From: Corynebacterium marinum DSM 44953
GTDB taxonomy: Bacteria > Actinomycetota > Actinomycetes > Mycobacteriales > Mycobacteriaceae
Direction: 5' to 3'
Length of the DNA stretch: 64,000 bases
Assembly (NCBI RefSeq): GCF_000835165.1
Contig: NZ_CP007790.1
Span: 496,001-560,000 of the forward strand
Below the pieces are notes generated by a model. That model saw only the letters and a program-made list of their open reading frames with translations, made no database searches and was not told the DNA's origin. Positions 18,414 to 27,479 of this stretch are shown here, piece after piece; position 1 is the first letter of the stretch; the number at the start of each line of letters is the position of its first letter. The translations under genes were made by a program, and so were the position numbers.

Positions 18414-19193
18414 ATGACCGCGGACTACGAGAACATCCTCATCGGGCACGAAGGCAGGGTGCTCACCATCACCCTCAACCGCCCCAAGGCGCTCAACGCG
18501 CTGAACGACGCCACGATGCGCGAGGTGGTGGACGCCGTCACCTCGCACGACGCCGATCCGGAGGTCGGGTGCATCGTCATCACCGGCTCCGCGAAGGCCT
18601 TCGCGGCCGGGGCGGACATCAAGGAGATGGCGCAGATGTCCGGCACCGAGATGTACACCGCCGACAAGTTCGCCGGCTGGGAGGGCCTGACCCGGGCGCG
18701 CACCCCGATCATCGCGGCTGTCTCCGGTTACGCGCTGGGCGGGGGTTGCGAGCTGGCGCTGATGTGCGATTTCATCCTGGCCGCGGACACCGCGAAGTTC
18801 GGCCAGCCGGAGGTCAACCTCGGCGTGCTGCCCGGCATGGGTGGTTCGCAGCGGCTGACCCGGGCGGTCGGCAAAGCGAAGGCCATGGAGATGTGCCTGA
18901 CGGGGCGGATGATGGGCGCGGAGGAGGCCGAGCGCGCGGGCCTGGTCGCCCGCGTCGTTCCGGCCGACGAGCTGCTGGCGGAGGCCGCCGCGGTGGCCGC
19001 CGGCATCGCGGGCAAGTCGAAGGTGGCCACCACACTGGTCAAGGAGGCCGTCAACGCGGTGGACGAGTCGACCCTTTCTCAGGGTGTGCTCTTCGAACGG
19101 CGTCTTTTCCACGCCGCCTTCTCCTCGCACGACCAGAAGGAGGGCATGGCCGCCTTCATGGAGAAACGCGACCCGCACTTCCGGCACGCCTGA
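18414..19193 (+). CDS. echA: Enoyl-CoA hydratase/isomerase (crotonase family)
   Basis: A 259-residue crotonase-fold protein of the short single-domain type, expected to hydrate trans-2-enoyl-CoA. The two catalytic glutamates of true hydratases are both present, in [12 protein letters not shown] (about residue 114) and [14 protein letters not shown] (about residue 134). The oxyanion-hole strand [14 protein letters not shown] is intact. The ATG has AAGGAG about 9 bases upstream. The paralogue naming (echA) is generic. It does not overlap its neighbours, and its stop lies 17 bases from the end of the convergent DUF3151 gene. Confidence 0.88.
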   Translation: MTADYENILIGHEGRVLTITLNRPKALNALNDATMREVVDAVTSHDADPEVGCIVITGSAKAFAAGADIKEMAQMSGTEMYTADKFAGWEGLTRARTPIIAAVSGYALGGGCELALMCDFILAADTAKFGQPEVNLGVLPGMGGSQRLTRAVGKAKAMEMCLTGRMMGAEEAERAGLVARVVPADELLAEAAAVAAGIAGKSKVATTLVKEAVNAVDESTLSQGVLFERRLFHAAFSSHDQKEGMAAFMEKRDPHFRHA

Positions 19194-19210
19194 CCCCCGG
19201 GCGGCAGGAC

Positions 19211-19636
19211 CTAGTTCGCGCCGTCCAGCAGGCGGGCGACGGACTCGGGGTCTGCGTCGGAGAGCATCTGGCGGCAGCGGTCGTACTCCGCGTCCTCGCC
19301 GATGAGCTGTGCCGCGCGGGCGAGCGCCGCGATGGAGCGGAGGACCGCCCGGTTGGGTTCGTGGGAGTAGGGGACCGGGCCCCAGCCCTTCCAGCCGTTG
19401 GCGCGCAGGCGGTCGAGCGAACGGTGGTAGCCGGTGCGGGCGAAGGCGTAGGCGGTGAGCTTGGCGTCGTCGCCGCCGGCGGGGGCGGCGGCGAGAAGCG
19501 ACTCGGCGCGGGTGGCCCATACGAGGGGGCTGTCGGGGTGGGCGAAGGCGGTGGTAGCGGCGGCGGGGTCGGAATCGGCGGCGGGGTCGGCGGGGAGGTG
19601 GACCGGCGGCGGGGCGAGCATGTCGTTGAGTTTCAT
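19211..19636 (-). CDS. DUF3151 family protein
   Basis: A 141-residue cytosolic protein conserved in Mycobacteriales (the Rv0360c type). The conserved segments GYHRSLDRLRANGWKG and PNRAVLRSIAALARAA are visible. Its biochemical role is unknown to me. A -10 box TAGGCT (minus strand, 19645-19650) ends eight bases before the ATG with no Shine-Dalgarno sequence, so the mRNA is probably leaderless. It is convergent with the crotonase gene. Confidence 0.85.
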   Translation of the reverse strand: MKLNDMLAPPPVHLPADPAADSDPAAATTAFAHPDSPLVWATRAESLLAAAPAGGDDAKLTAYAFARTGYHRSLDRLRANGWKGWGPVPYSHEPNRAVLRSIAALARAAQLIGEDAEYDRCRQMLSDADPESVARLLDGAN

Positions 19637-19725
19637 GTCTTCCGAGCCTAGCCTGCGTTTTCGGTCGAGCGTCGCGCGCTGTGTACCCTGACGGGTAACA
19701 CCGAGAGGAAAGAGGGTTCATAGGC

Positions 19726-21837
19726 GTGTCGGAGACTGCTACCCGAGCAGGGACAGCGACGGCCCGGCAGGTGGTGAATCAGCTCCCGTACCGCTACGAC
19801 CTCGACGGTCTGCGCGGCATCGCGATCGCGTTCGTGGTCGTCTTCCATGTGTCCGTGGGGCGGGTCTCCGGAGGCGTGGACGTCTTCCTTCTGCTCAGCG
19901 GCTACTTTTTCCTCGGTTCACAGCTGCGCTACGCAGCCCGGGAGGACGCTTCCCCCAACCCCTGGTGGCCGGTGTGGCGCACGGTCCGCCGCCTCTACCC
20001 GGCGCTGCTGGTGGTCCTGGGCGCCACGGCCGCGGTGGCGTTGTGGCGGGTGCCGCAGATGCGGCGGGTGGAGATCATCGACCAGTTCACCGCCAGCCTC
20101 CTCTATTTCCAGAACTGGGAGCTGGCCGCGCAGGCGGCCGACTACAACGTCGCCTCCGGCACAGTCAGTCCTCTGCAGCACCTGTGGTCGATGGCGGTGC
20201 AGGGGCAGTTCTACCTCCTGGCGATCGGATTGGCGGCGGGCGTCATCTGGGCCCGGCGCGCCGGGCTTGATCTCACCCGCTGGGTGACCCCGTTCCTGCT
20301 CGCCGTCACGCTGGCCTCCTTCGGCTACTCCTGGTGGATGCACCTGGTGGACCAGCCGCTGAACTACTACTCCACGTGGACCCGGATGTGGCAGCTCACG
20401 CTGGGCGGGCTGCTGGCGCTCCATGCGCACCGTCTGAGTATTCATCCGCGGTTGCGGGAGTGGTTCGCCCTCGTGGGGTTGGCGATGGTGCTCAGCACCG
20501 GCCTGCTTCTCGACGGCGCCTCCCTCTTCCCCGGCCCCGCCGCCCTCTACCCGGTCGGCGGGGCGGTCCTGCTGATCCTCGGCGGCGGCCGGGGGCCCGT
20601 CGCGGGTTGGTTGGCCAACCGCACCATGCGCTGGCTCGGCGATATCGCCTACCCGCTCTACCTGTGGCACTGGCCCCTGCTCATTCTCAGCCTGGTGCTG
20701 CTGGAACGGGAGTCCGTATCTCTCCCGCTCGGCGCAGCGGTTGTGGCGTCCTCGATCATTCTGGCCGACATCACCCACCGTCTGGTGGAGAAGCCCCTCC
20801 GGCAGCATTCCCGGCGCCCGCTGGCCGGGGAGCCGCGCGCCCGCGAGGCACGCGCGCAGCTGCGCACCTCCCGGGACGCGCGGGCACGTGCCGCGGGCGG
20901 CGGGGCGCTGGCACTTGTCCTGGTCGCGCTGTTGACCGTGCAGGGCGTGTGGCAGGTGCGCCTGCACAATGCCGGCGGGGTGCTTCTCGACGCCGCCGTG
21001 TACCCCGGCGCCCGGGCCCTGACCGGTGCCGAGGTTCCCGACGTCCGGCCCAAGCCGGACCCCGAACTGATGGGCTCGATGCTGTCGCAGATCTGGACGG
21101 AAGACTGTATTTCCCGCTTCGGTGATGATCCCCGTGTCCTGCCCGTCGACAACCGTCGGGAGGACTGCGTCTTCGGCGACCCCGACGGGACCAGGGACGT
21201 GTACCTGGTCGGCGGCTCTCACGCCGAGCAGTGGGTCATCCCGCTCAACGTGCTGGGCAAGGAGCACGGCTTCCGGGTCGTCCCGCTGGTGCGCCAGTCC
21301 TGCCCCACCTTCGTCGAGGAGCGCGACGGGTTGTTCGAACCCGACTGTGCGGAGTTCAACCGGCAGGTGCTCGACCGCCTCGACGAGGCGGACCCCGATC
21401 TGGTGGTCTCCACGACCACCCGGCCGTTCATCGAGCAGGGCGGGCGCGTCGAGGAGGTCCCGGACTCCTACCCGACGTTCTGGGAGTTCCTCGCCGCCCG
21501 GGACATCCCCTTCGTAGGCTTGCGGGACAACCCGTGGAAGACCTTCGGGGACGCCTCGGAACTGTCCGTCCCTCTGTGCTACCTCGATCTCGAGGATGCC
21601 TACGCCTGCGGGCTCGCCGAAAACGAGTTCTACCAGTCGGCCGACCCGGCGGCGGACTACCTCGACGGCATGCCGAACGCTAAGGCCGTCGACACCTCAA
21701 AGTGGTTCTGCGTGGACGGGCACTGCCCCGCAGTGATCGGCAACGTGCACGTCTACCGGGACAGCAACCACCTCAGCGTCCCGTACGCCTATTCCCTGGC
21801 GCCCCTGCTGTGGGAGGAGATCGCGGAGTTCCTCTAG
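19726..21837 (+). CDS. Membrane acyltransferase (OafA type) with C-terminal SGNH domain
   Basis: A 703-residue protein. The first about 370 residues form the acyltransferase-3 membrane domain with about ten hydrophobic segments; it opens with the conserved YRYDLDGLRGIAI and has HVSVGRVSGGVDVFLLLSG (catalytic His near residue 43) and the R-x-x-R-type RTVRRLYPALL. A charged linker and a transmembrane helix (about 400-420) lead to an extracellular SGNH domain with GGSHAEQW near residue 497 and a DSNHLS catalytic Asp/His near residue 685. It probably transfers acyl groups to an envelope glycan or lipid. The GTG at 19726 follows AGAGGG. The end overlaps the convergent maf gene by four bases. Confidence 0.88.
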   Translation: MSETATRAGTATARQVVNQLPYRYDLDGLRGIAIAFVVVFHVSVGRVSGGVDVFLLLSGYFFLGSQLRYAAREDASPNPWWPVWRTVRRLYPALLVVLGATAAVALWRVPQMRRVEIIDQFTASLLYFQNWELAAQAADYNVASGTVSPLQHLWSMAVQGQFYLLAIGLAAGVIWARRAGLDLTRWVTPFLLAVTLASFGYSWWMHLVDQPLNYYSTWTRMWQLTLGGLLALHAHRLSIHPRLREWFALVGLAMVLSTGLLLDGASLFPGPAALYPVGGAVLLILGGGRGPVAGWLANRTMRWLGDIAYPLYLWHWPLLILSLVLLERESVSLPLGAAVVASSIILADITHRLVEKPLRQHSRRPLAGEPRAREARAQLRTSRDARARAAGGGALALVLVALLTVQGVWQVRLHNAGGVLLDAAVYPGARALTGAEVPDVRPKPDPELMGSMLSQIWTEDCISRFGDDPRVLPVDNRREDCVFGDPDGTRDVYLVGGSHAEQWVIPLNVLGKEHGFRVVPLVRQSCPTFVEERDGLFEPDCAEFNRQVLDRLDEADPDLVVSTTTRPFIEQGGRVEEVPDSYPTFWEFLAARDIPFVGLRDNPWKTFGDASELSVPLCYLDLEDAYACGLAENEFYQSADPAADYLDGMPNAKAVDTSKWFCVDGHCPAVIGNVHVYRDSNHLSVPYAYSLAPLLWEEIAEFL

Positions 21838-22427
21838 CGGGTCCAGAACTGGCTGGCGTCGAGCCCGAATGAGTACAGGGCCCGGCGCACCAGCGGCAGG
21901 GACAGCCCGATGACGGAGGAGGGGTCCCCCTCGATCCGGTCGATGAACCAGCCGCCGAGGGCCTCCAATGTGAAGGCGCCCGCGCACTGCAACGGCTCCC
22001 CGGAGCGTGCGTAGGCGGCGATGTCGGCCTCGGAGGCCTGCGCGAAATGCACGGTGGTGGAGGTGGTCTCCACAACCTTCCGCTCGCCGAGGATCACGCA
22101 GTGACCCGTCAGCAGCTCGGCGGTCTTCCCGGCCTGTTCCCGCCAGCGCTCGACGGTCTTCTCCGGGGTGAGGGGCTTGCCCTGGAGGTGGCCGTCGAGA
22201 AGCAGCATGGAATCGCCCCCGATGACCACGTCGTCGGGGAACCCGCCGGCCACGGCCAGCGCCTTCGCTTCAGCGAGGGCGGCGACACGGCGGGCGGGCG
22301 GGGCGTCGGCCAGCGACGCCAGGAGAGCGTCCTCGTCGACCTCCGCGGGCCGGACGAGCGGATCCACCCCGGCGTTGTTCAGGATCATCCGCCGGGACGG
22401 GGAGGCGGAGGCGAGAACGATCCGCAT
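21834..22427 (-). CDS. maf: Maf-type nucleoside triphosphate pyrophosphatase
   Basis: A 197-residue Maf/Ham1-superfamily pyrophosphatase that hydrolyses noncanonical or dTTP/UTP-type nucleotides. The N-terminal LASASPSRRMIL, the VIGGDSML aspartate motif near residue 68 and the C-terminal DPSSVIGLSLP loop are all present. The ATG at 22427 overlaps the stop of accE (ATGA), so it is translated as the last gene of accD2-accE-maf. The 3' end overlaps the convergent acyltransferase by four bases. Confidence 0.9.
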   Translation of the reverse strand: MRIVLASASPSRRMILNNAGVDPLVRPAEVDEDALLASLADAPPARRVAALAEAKALAVAGGFPDDVVIGGDSMLLLDGHLQGKPLTPEKTVERWREQAGKTAELLTGHCVILGERKVVETTSTTVHFAQASEADIAAYARSGEPLQCAGAFTLEALGGWFIDRIEGDPSSVIGLSLPLVRRALYSFGLDASQFWTR

Positions 22428-22639
22428 CAGTAGAAGGTGACGTTGCGGAACGCGTTCGGGTTGTAGAGCGTGGTCCGCTGGAGGCGGTCCTCCGGGCGGC
22501 CCCACATGTTGCGCTCGCCGGATTCCTCGGCGGGGCGCTGCTGCGTCAGGGCGGTGAGCACGGCGGTCAGCGCGGCGAGCTCGGTGGGGGTGGGGTTGCC
22601 CTTGAGCACGCTGAACAGCGGCTTGGTGGTGGTGGTCAC
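22427..22639 (-). CDS. accE: Acyl-CoA carboxylase epsilon subunit
   Basis: A 70-residue small subunit that stabilises and activates the AccBC-AccD complexes of Mycobacteriales. The family's features are visible: KGNPTPTELAALTAVLTALT near residue 13-32, a linker, then a C-terminal RT-x-YNPNAFRN segment. It sits 10 bases after accD2 and overlaps maf by four bases, so the three form one operon. Confidence 0.9.
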   Translation of the reverse strand: MTTTTKPLFSVLKGNPTPTELAALTAVLTALTQQRPAEESGERNMWGRPEDRLQRTTLYNPNAFRNVTFY

Positions 22640-22649
22640 GTTCGGCTCC

Positions 22650-24191
22650 TTACAGGGGGATGTTTCCGTGTTTCTTCGCCGGCTGCTGGATGACCTTGCG
22701 ATCGAGCAGGCGAAGGCCCTCGATGAGCTGGGCGCGGGTGGTGGACGGCTCGATGACCGCGTCGACGAGGCTGCGCTCGGCGGCCAGGTAGGGGTTGATG
22801 TAGTTCTCTGCGTAGGCCTGCTCGTCGATGCCTCCGCCGATGGCGGCGACCGCGGCGGGAGCCTCGGTGACGGCGATCTCGGCGGTCGGCCAGGCGAAGA
22901 CGAGGTCGGCGCCCAGATCCTTCGAGCCCATGAGGACGTACGACGGGCCGATGGCCTTGCGGGTGATCACCGTGACCTTGCCCACGCTGGCCTCGGCGTA
23001 AGCGTAGGCCAGCTTCGCACCGCGGCGCAGGACGCCACCGTGCTCCTCTTCCTGGCCGGGCAGGAAACCGGGGGAGTCCACGAACTCCACGACGGGGAGG
23101 TTGAAGGCGTCGCAGGTGCGGATGAAACGGGCCGCCTTCTCCGCGGAGAGGGAGTCGAGGCAGCCGGCCAGCTCCGTGGGCTGGTTGGCGACCACGCCGA
23201 CGGAGCGGCCCTCGACCCGGGCGAAACCGGTGATGATGTTGGCGGCGTACCCGGCCTGCAGTTCCAGCAGCGCGCCCTCGTCGACGACACGGCGGATGAC
23301 ATCGTGCATGTCGTAGGTGTGGGCGTCCGAATCCGGGATCAGCGAGTCCAGCTCGAGGTCAGTGGAGTTGACCGCCAGGCTGGCCCCGGTCTCCGGGCGG
23401 GGCGCCTCCGCCCGGTTGTTCGCCGGGAGGTAGGACACGACGTCCTTGACCAGTGCCAGGGCATCCAGGTCGGTGGGCGCGGTGAAGTGGGCGGTGCCGG
23501 ACGTGGTGGCGTGGACGGCGGCGCTGCCCAGCGATTCCGGCGTGGCGGCGGTGCCGGTGACCTTCTCCACCACATCGGTGGCGGCGAGGTGCAGCGAACC
23601 GCCGTCCTCGACCATGACCACCACGTCGGAGAACACGGGCGCGAGGGCGTGGAGCCCCTCGGTGTGCCCGGCGACGATCGCGATCTGCGGGATCAGACCA
23701 GAGGCCGTGGTGGTGCGTGCCAGGATCCGGGAGTACATGGACAGGGTGACGATGCCCTCCGCGACGCGCGCACCCGCGCCCTCGTGGATCCCGATGATCG
23801 GCACGCCGGTCTTGATGGCCAGGTCGTAGATCTTGATGATCTTCTCGCCGTACATCTCGCCCAGGGCGCCGTCGAAGATCGTGGCGTCCTGGGAGAACAC
23901 GCACACCTTGCGACCGGCGATGGTGCCGTAACCGGTCACCACGCCGTCAGTGAGGGGGCGCTCGGCGTCGAGGCCGAACTGGTTGGAGCGGTGGCGGGCC
24001 AGGGCGTCGGTCTCCACGAAGGAGTTCCCGTCCAGCAGAGCCAACACCCGCTCGCGCGCGGTGGCCCGGCCCGAGGCGTGGACCGCCTCGACGGCGTCGG
24101 TCCCCACCGGGGCCTCGGCCTCCGCCAGGCGGGCACGCAGGTCGGCCAGCCTTCCGGCGGTGGTCGTGAGATCAGGGGAGGTGGAAGTCAT
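22650..24191 (-). CDS. accD2: Acyl-CoA carboxylase beta subunit AccD2
   Basis: A 513-residue carboxyltransferase (DtsR2 type). It receives CO2 from biotinylated AccBC and, with AccE, is linked to the long-chain carboxylation that supplies mycolic acid synthesis in C. glutamicum. The N- and C-terminal carboxyltransferase halves are intact; the acyl-CoA loop GIHEGAGARVAEG (about residue 127) and the second oxyanion-hole region PGFLPGQEEEHGGVLRRGA are visible. ATG 24191 has a TAGACT box (minus strand, 24200-24205) ending eight bases upstream, indicating a separate leaderless promoter. It is downstream of accD1 in the same direction. Choice of D2 over other paralogues rests on gene order and the adjacent accE. 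Confidence 0.9.
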   Translation of the reverse strand: MTSTSPDLTTTAGRLADLRARLAEAEAPVGTDAVEAVHASGRATARERVLALLDGNSFVETDALARHRSNQFGLDAERPLTDGVVTGYGTIAGRKVCVFSQDATIFDGALGEMYGEKIIKIYDLAIKTGVPIIGIHEGAGARVAEGIVTLSMYSRILARTTTASGLIPQIAIVAGHTEGLHALAPVFSDVVVMVEDGGSLHLAATDVVEKVTGTAATPESLGSAAVHATTSGTAHFTAPTDLDALALVKDVVSYLPANNRAEAPRPETGASLAVNSTDLELDSLIPDSDAHTYDMHDVIRRVVDEGALLELQAGYAANIITGFARVEGRSVGVVANQPTELAGCLDSLSAEKAARFIRTCDAFNLPVVEFVDSPGFLPGQEEEHGGVLRRGAKLAYAYAEASVGKVTVITRKAIGPSYVLMGSKDLGADLVFAWPTAEIAVTEAPAAVAAIGGGIDEQAYAENYINPYLAAERSLVDAVIEPSTTRAQLIEGLRLLDRKVIQQPAKKHGNIPL

Positions 24192-24284
24192 GGTCCTAGA
24201 GTCTAGACGGCGAGACCCCGCCCGCGTCATGCGGGACGCGGGCGGGGAAGTGCACCGGGGTGATCGTCAGCGGTCTACAGCGGT

Positions 24285-25916
24285 TTACAGCGGGATGTTG
24301 CCGTGCTTGCGCGCCGGGCGGGACACGTTCTTGTCCTTGTACAGGCGCAGATTGCGGGCGATCATGCCCCGGGTCTCGGACGGCATGATGACCGCGTCGA
24401 TGAGACCGCGCTCGGCAGCCTTGTACGGGTTGAGCATGTGGTCCTCGTACTCGCGCTCGAAGGACTTGGCCAGCTCCATGACGTCGATGCCCTTGTCGGA
24501 GGCCTCCTTGAGCTCCTTGCGGTAGATGAAGCCCACGGCGCCGGCGGCGCCCATGACGGCGATCTGGGCGGTCGGCCACGCCAGGTTGACGTCCGCGCCG
24601 AGGCCCTTGGAGCCCATGACGCAGTATGCGCCGCCGTAGGCCTTGCGCATGGTCACGGTGATCTTCGGGACGGTGGCCTCGCCGTAGGCGTAGAGCAGCT
24701 TCGCACCGCGGCGCAGGATGCCGCCGTACTCCTGGCCGGCGCCGGGGAGGAAGCCCGGGACGTCGACAAGCAGGACGATGGGGATGTTGAATGCGTCGCA
24801 GGTGCGGATGAAGCGGGCGGCCTTCTCGGAGGAGTCGATGTCGAGGCATCCGGCGTAGACCATCGGCTGGTTGGCGATGAAGCCCACCGACTGGCCCTCG
24901 ATGCGGCCGAAGGCGATGACGACGTTCTCGGCGCGCTCGGCCTGGATCTCCAGGTACTCGCCGTCGTCGGTGAGGCACTCGATGACCTCGCGGACATCGT
25001 AGGGCTGGGTAGCGGAATCCGGGATGATGCCGTCCAGCTTGAGGTCGTCGGCGGTGATGTTCTCGCCGACGCCGCCCTCCTCGGCGGAGTACTCCTCGAC
25101 CGGGGCGACGGTGCGGTTGTTGGAGGGCAGGAAACCGACCAGGTCGTGGACCCAGTCCAGGGCTTCCTCGTCCGTCTGCGCGGTGAAATGGGAGTTGCCC
25201 GCGGTGGACATGTGGGTGGAGGCGCCGCCGAGTTCCTCCTGGGTGATTTCTTCGCCGGTGACGGTCTTGATCACGTCGGGGCCGGTGACGAACATCTTGG
25301 AGGTCTTGTCCACCATGACGACGAAGTCGGTCAGGGCGGGGGAGTAGGCGTTGCCGCCGGCGGAGGCGCCCATGATCACGGAGATCTGCGGGACGACGCC
25401 CGAGGCGTGGATGTTCTGGTAGAAGGTGCGGGCGATCATGTCGAGGGACACGGCGCCGTCCTGGATGCGGGCGCCGGCGCCCTCGTACAGGCCGATGAGC
25501 GGACGGCCGGTGGTGACGGCCAGGTCCATGATCTTGATCATCTTCTCGCCGTACACCTCGCCCAGCGCGCCGCCGAAGACGGTGCCGTCCTGGGAGAAGA
25601 TGCATACCTCGCGGCCGTCGATGGTTCCCCAGCCGGTGACGATGCCGTCGGTGGAAGGGCGCTTCTTGCCCATGCCGAAGTCGGTGGTGCGGTGCTTGGC
25701 GAGCATGTCGGTCTCGACGAAGGAGCCCTCGTCGAGGAGGTAGTCCAGACGCTCACGCGCGGTCAGGCGATTCTGGGAGTGGACGCGCTCGACGGCCTTC
25801 TCACCCATCGGGTAGGTGGCCTCGGCACGGCGACGCTTCAGGTCGGCGAGTTTGCCGGCAGTGGTGGTGACGTCGGTCAGCTCGGACAGGTCCGTCAAAG
25901 GTGAGGAAATGGTCAT
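24285..25916 (-). CDS. accD1: Acyl-CoA carboxylase beta subunit AccD1 (DtsR1)
   Basis: A 543-residue carboxyltransferase that works with AccBC to make malonyl-CoA for fatty acid synthesis. The acyl-CoA loop [13 protein letters not shown] (about residue 143) and the C-terminal [22 protein letters not shown] segment are intact. It is divergent from birA, whose product biotinylates AccBC and Pyc. A TACTAT -10 box (minus strand, 25925-25930) ends eight bases before ATG 25916, so the mRNA looks leaderless. Tandem copies of ACAGCGG surround the stop codon. In C. glutamicum, FasR represses this gene; I could not identify its operator with confidence here. Confidence 0.93.
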   Translation of the reverse strand: MTISSPLTDLSELTDVTTTAGKLADLKRRRAEATYPMGEKAVERVHSQNRLTARERLDYLLDEGSFVETDMLAKHRTTDFGMGKKRPSTDGIVTGWGTIDGREVCIFSQDGTVFGGALGEVYGEKMIKIMDLAVTTGRPLIGLYEGAGARIQDGAVSLDMIARTFYQNIHASGVVPQISVIMGASAGGNAYSPALTDFVVMVDKTSKMFVTGPDVIKTVTGEEITQEELGGASTHMSTAGNSHFTAQTDEEALDWVHDLVGFLPSNNRTVAPVEEYSAEEGGVGENITADDLKLDGIIPDSATQPYDVREVIECLTDDGEYLEIQAERAENVVIAFGRIEGQSVGFIANQPMVYAGCLDIDSSEKAARFIRTCDAFNIPIVLLVDVPGFLPGAGQEYGGILRRGAKLLYAYGEATVPKITVTMRKAYGGAYCVMGSKGLGADVNLAWPTAQIAVMGAAGAVGFIYRKELKEASDKGIDVMELAKSFEREYEDHMLNPYKAAERGLIDAVIMPSETRGMIARNLRLYKDKNVSRPARKHGNIPL

Positions 25917-26054
25917 GTTTGGGAATAGTAGACCCTGTGGGCGCTAGTTTCCACAACGAAACCTATGTGATGAGCGTCACCTAATGGGAAACCGCAGGTG
26001 AAACCTTTTTAAGGGCAAAAATATCGGTGTGTCGAAGTTGCGGATTCCGCAGAT

Positions 26055-26070
26055 TATGCTGTCGAGAGTG
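26055..26070 (+). promoter_or_regulatory. -10 box setting the birA start
   Basis: TATGCT at 26055-26060 ends seven bases before an in-frame GTG at 26068. This makes 26068 the likely leaderless start and leaves the upstream GTG at 26029 outside the mRNA. Confidence 0.5.
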
Positions 26071-26856
26071 ACCTCCGCCGAAAAATCCCGCCGACTGGCA
26101 CACCGCCTGCCCCACTACACGGACGTCCGGTGGACGGACTCCACTGGCTCCACTAACGCAGATCTGCTCGCAGACGTTACAGCCCCCGCCTTCACCGCCC
26201 TCATCGCCGGCCACCAGTCCGCCGGCCGGGGCAGGCTCGGCCGCCCCTGGACCGCCCCGCCCGGTTCCCAGGCGATCCTCTCCGTACTCCTGCGGCCCGG
26301 AGCGGAGGAGCTGGACCTCCTGGGAACCATCCCCCTGGCGGCCGGTCTGGCGGTGCTCGACGCGGTGCGGGCGGTGTCGGGCCCGGCGGTCGGGCCCGAA
26401 TTGAAATGGCCCAACGACGTCCTGTGGGACGGTCGGAAGTTGTGCGGCATCCTCGTCGAGGCCGCCGGCTTCCCGGAGGACCCCCGCATCGTCGTGGGCC
26501 TGGGCGTCAACGTCTCCCTCACCCGGGAGGAACTGCCCGTGCCCCACGCCACGTCGCTCGTGCTGCAGAGCGTCGACGTCGCCGCCGAGGAGATGGCTGT
26601 CGCCGTGCTGGAGGCGCTCCACCGGCGTCTCGCGCAGTGGGCGACCGGGGACCGCACGCTCATGGACGACTACCGCGCCGAGTGCATCACCATCGGCAAA
26701 CCCGTGCGCGTCGACGCACCCACGGGGCAGCTGTTCGGCACCGTGGCCGACGTCGCCTCCGACGGGCGCATCGATCTTCTGGCGCAGGACGGTTCCCGCC
26801 ACCTCATCTCCGCCGGCGACGTCACCCATCTGCGCCGCACGGACACCGGCTACTGA
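26068..26856 (+). CDS. birA: Biotin-protein ligase
   Basis: A 262-residue class I biotin ligase with no N-terminal DNA-binding domain. It activates biotin as biotinoyl-AMP and attaches it to the biotinyl domains of AccBC and Pyc, both in this window. The catalytic glycine/arginine loop AGRGRLGRPW (about residue 52), KWPNDV (about 112) and the GILVE strand are present, followed by an SH3-like C-terminal domain (about 215-260). The start at 26068 is chosen because of the TATGCT box seven bases upstream; a 13-codon-longer GTG at 26029 has no good ribosome site. The gene is divergent from accD1. Confidence 0.9.
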   Translation: MTSAEKSRRLAHRLPHYTDVRWTDSTGSTNADLLADVTAPAFTALIAGHQSAGRGRLGRPWTAPPGSQAILSVLLRPGAEELDLLGTIPLAAGLAVLDAVRAVSGPAVGPELKWPNDVLWDGRKLCGILVEAAGFPEDPRIVVGLGVNVSLTREELPVPHATSLVLQSVDVAAEEMAVAVLEALHRRLAQWATGDRTLMDDYRAECITIGKPVRVDAPTGQLFGTVADVASDGRIDLLAQDGSRHLISAGDVTHLRRTDTGY

Positions 26857-26927
26857 CGGCCGGACCCTCCCCGCCCGCCCTCGCCCCTTCAGGAGGAGCC
26901 CAGAGGCTACGGGTAAGATCCCGCGGC

Positions 26928-27401
26928 ATGGGACTGTTCCAGCCGGGCCAGGGAGAGGTGGTGCGCGCCGACCTCACGTCGCCGATGCGCACCCTCACCT
27001 TTCCCGTGCTCGAACTCATTCTGGTCACCGGGCTGTCCTGGATGCTCATCGGCTGGCTCGACCAGCCCGGGATGGGGACGGACCCCCAGCTGCGCAACGC
27101 GGTCGTCCTCATCTGGGCGGCCCTGGCTTTCTGGCGCTTCGCGCTCCCGCTGCTCAAAGCGCGCCGCAGGCGCTTCGTGGTCACCGACCGGCGGATCGTG
27201 GTGCGCGCCGGGGCGTGGCGCGCCCGCACCGATTCGATCCCGTTCCAGGACATCCGGTCCGTGAAACGCCGCCGCAGCGGAATCACCCTGGCGATCAAGG
27301 GGTACGACCGCCCCCTCTATTTCCCCGATGTGCCGCGGGCGAAGAAGGTCACCCAGATGATCGAGTCGTCGCTGCCGCCCGTATCCCTGAACTACTGGTA
27401 G
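26928..27401 (+). CDS. PH-domain membrane protein
   Basis: A 157-residue protein with two transmembrane segments (about residues 25-45 and 60-80) and then a bacterial PH domain of the bPH2 type (about 85-150), with RRFVVTDRRIVVRAG and the DIRSVKRRRSG strand. Similar proteins lie between birA and purK in C. glutamicum. Its function is unknown. TAAGAT at 26914-26919 ends eight bases before the ATG, so the transcript is probably leaderless. Confidence 0.8.
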   Translation: MGLFQPGQGEVVRADLTSPMRTLTFPVLELILVTGLSWMLIGWLDQPGMGTDPQLRNAVVLIWAALAFWRFALPLLKARRRRFVVTDRRIVVRAGAWRARTDSIPFQDIRSVKRRRSGITLAIKGYDRPLYFPDVPRAKKVTQMIESSLPPVSLNYW

Positions 27402-27463
27402 CCGGGGTCCGGCCCGACACCGCGGCCGGATCGGGGAACTACAGGTGCCGGGCCTCCGCTGGC

Positions 27464-27479
27464 TATAGTTAGGCCCGTG
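27464..27479 (+). promoter_or_regulatory. -10 box for leaderless purK
   Basis: TATAGT at 27464-27469 ends seven bases before the GTG at 27477, with no Shine-Dalgarno sequence in between. Confidence 0.5.
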
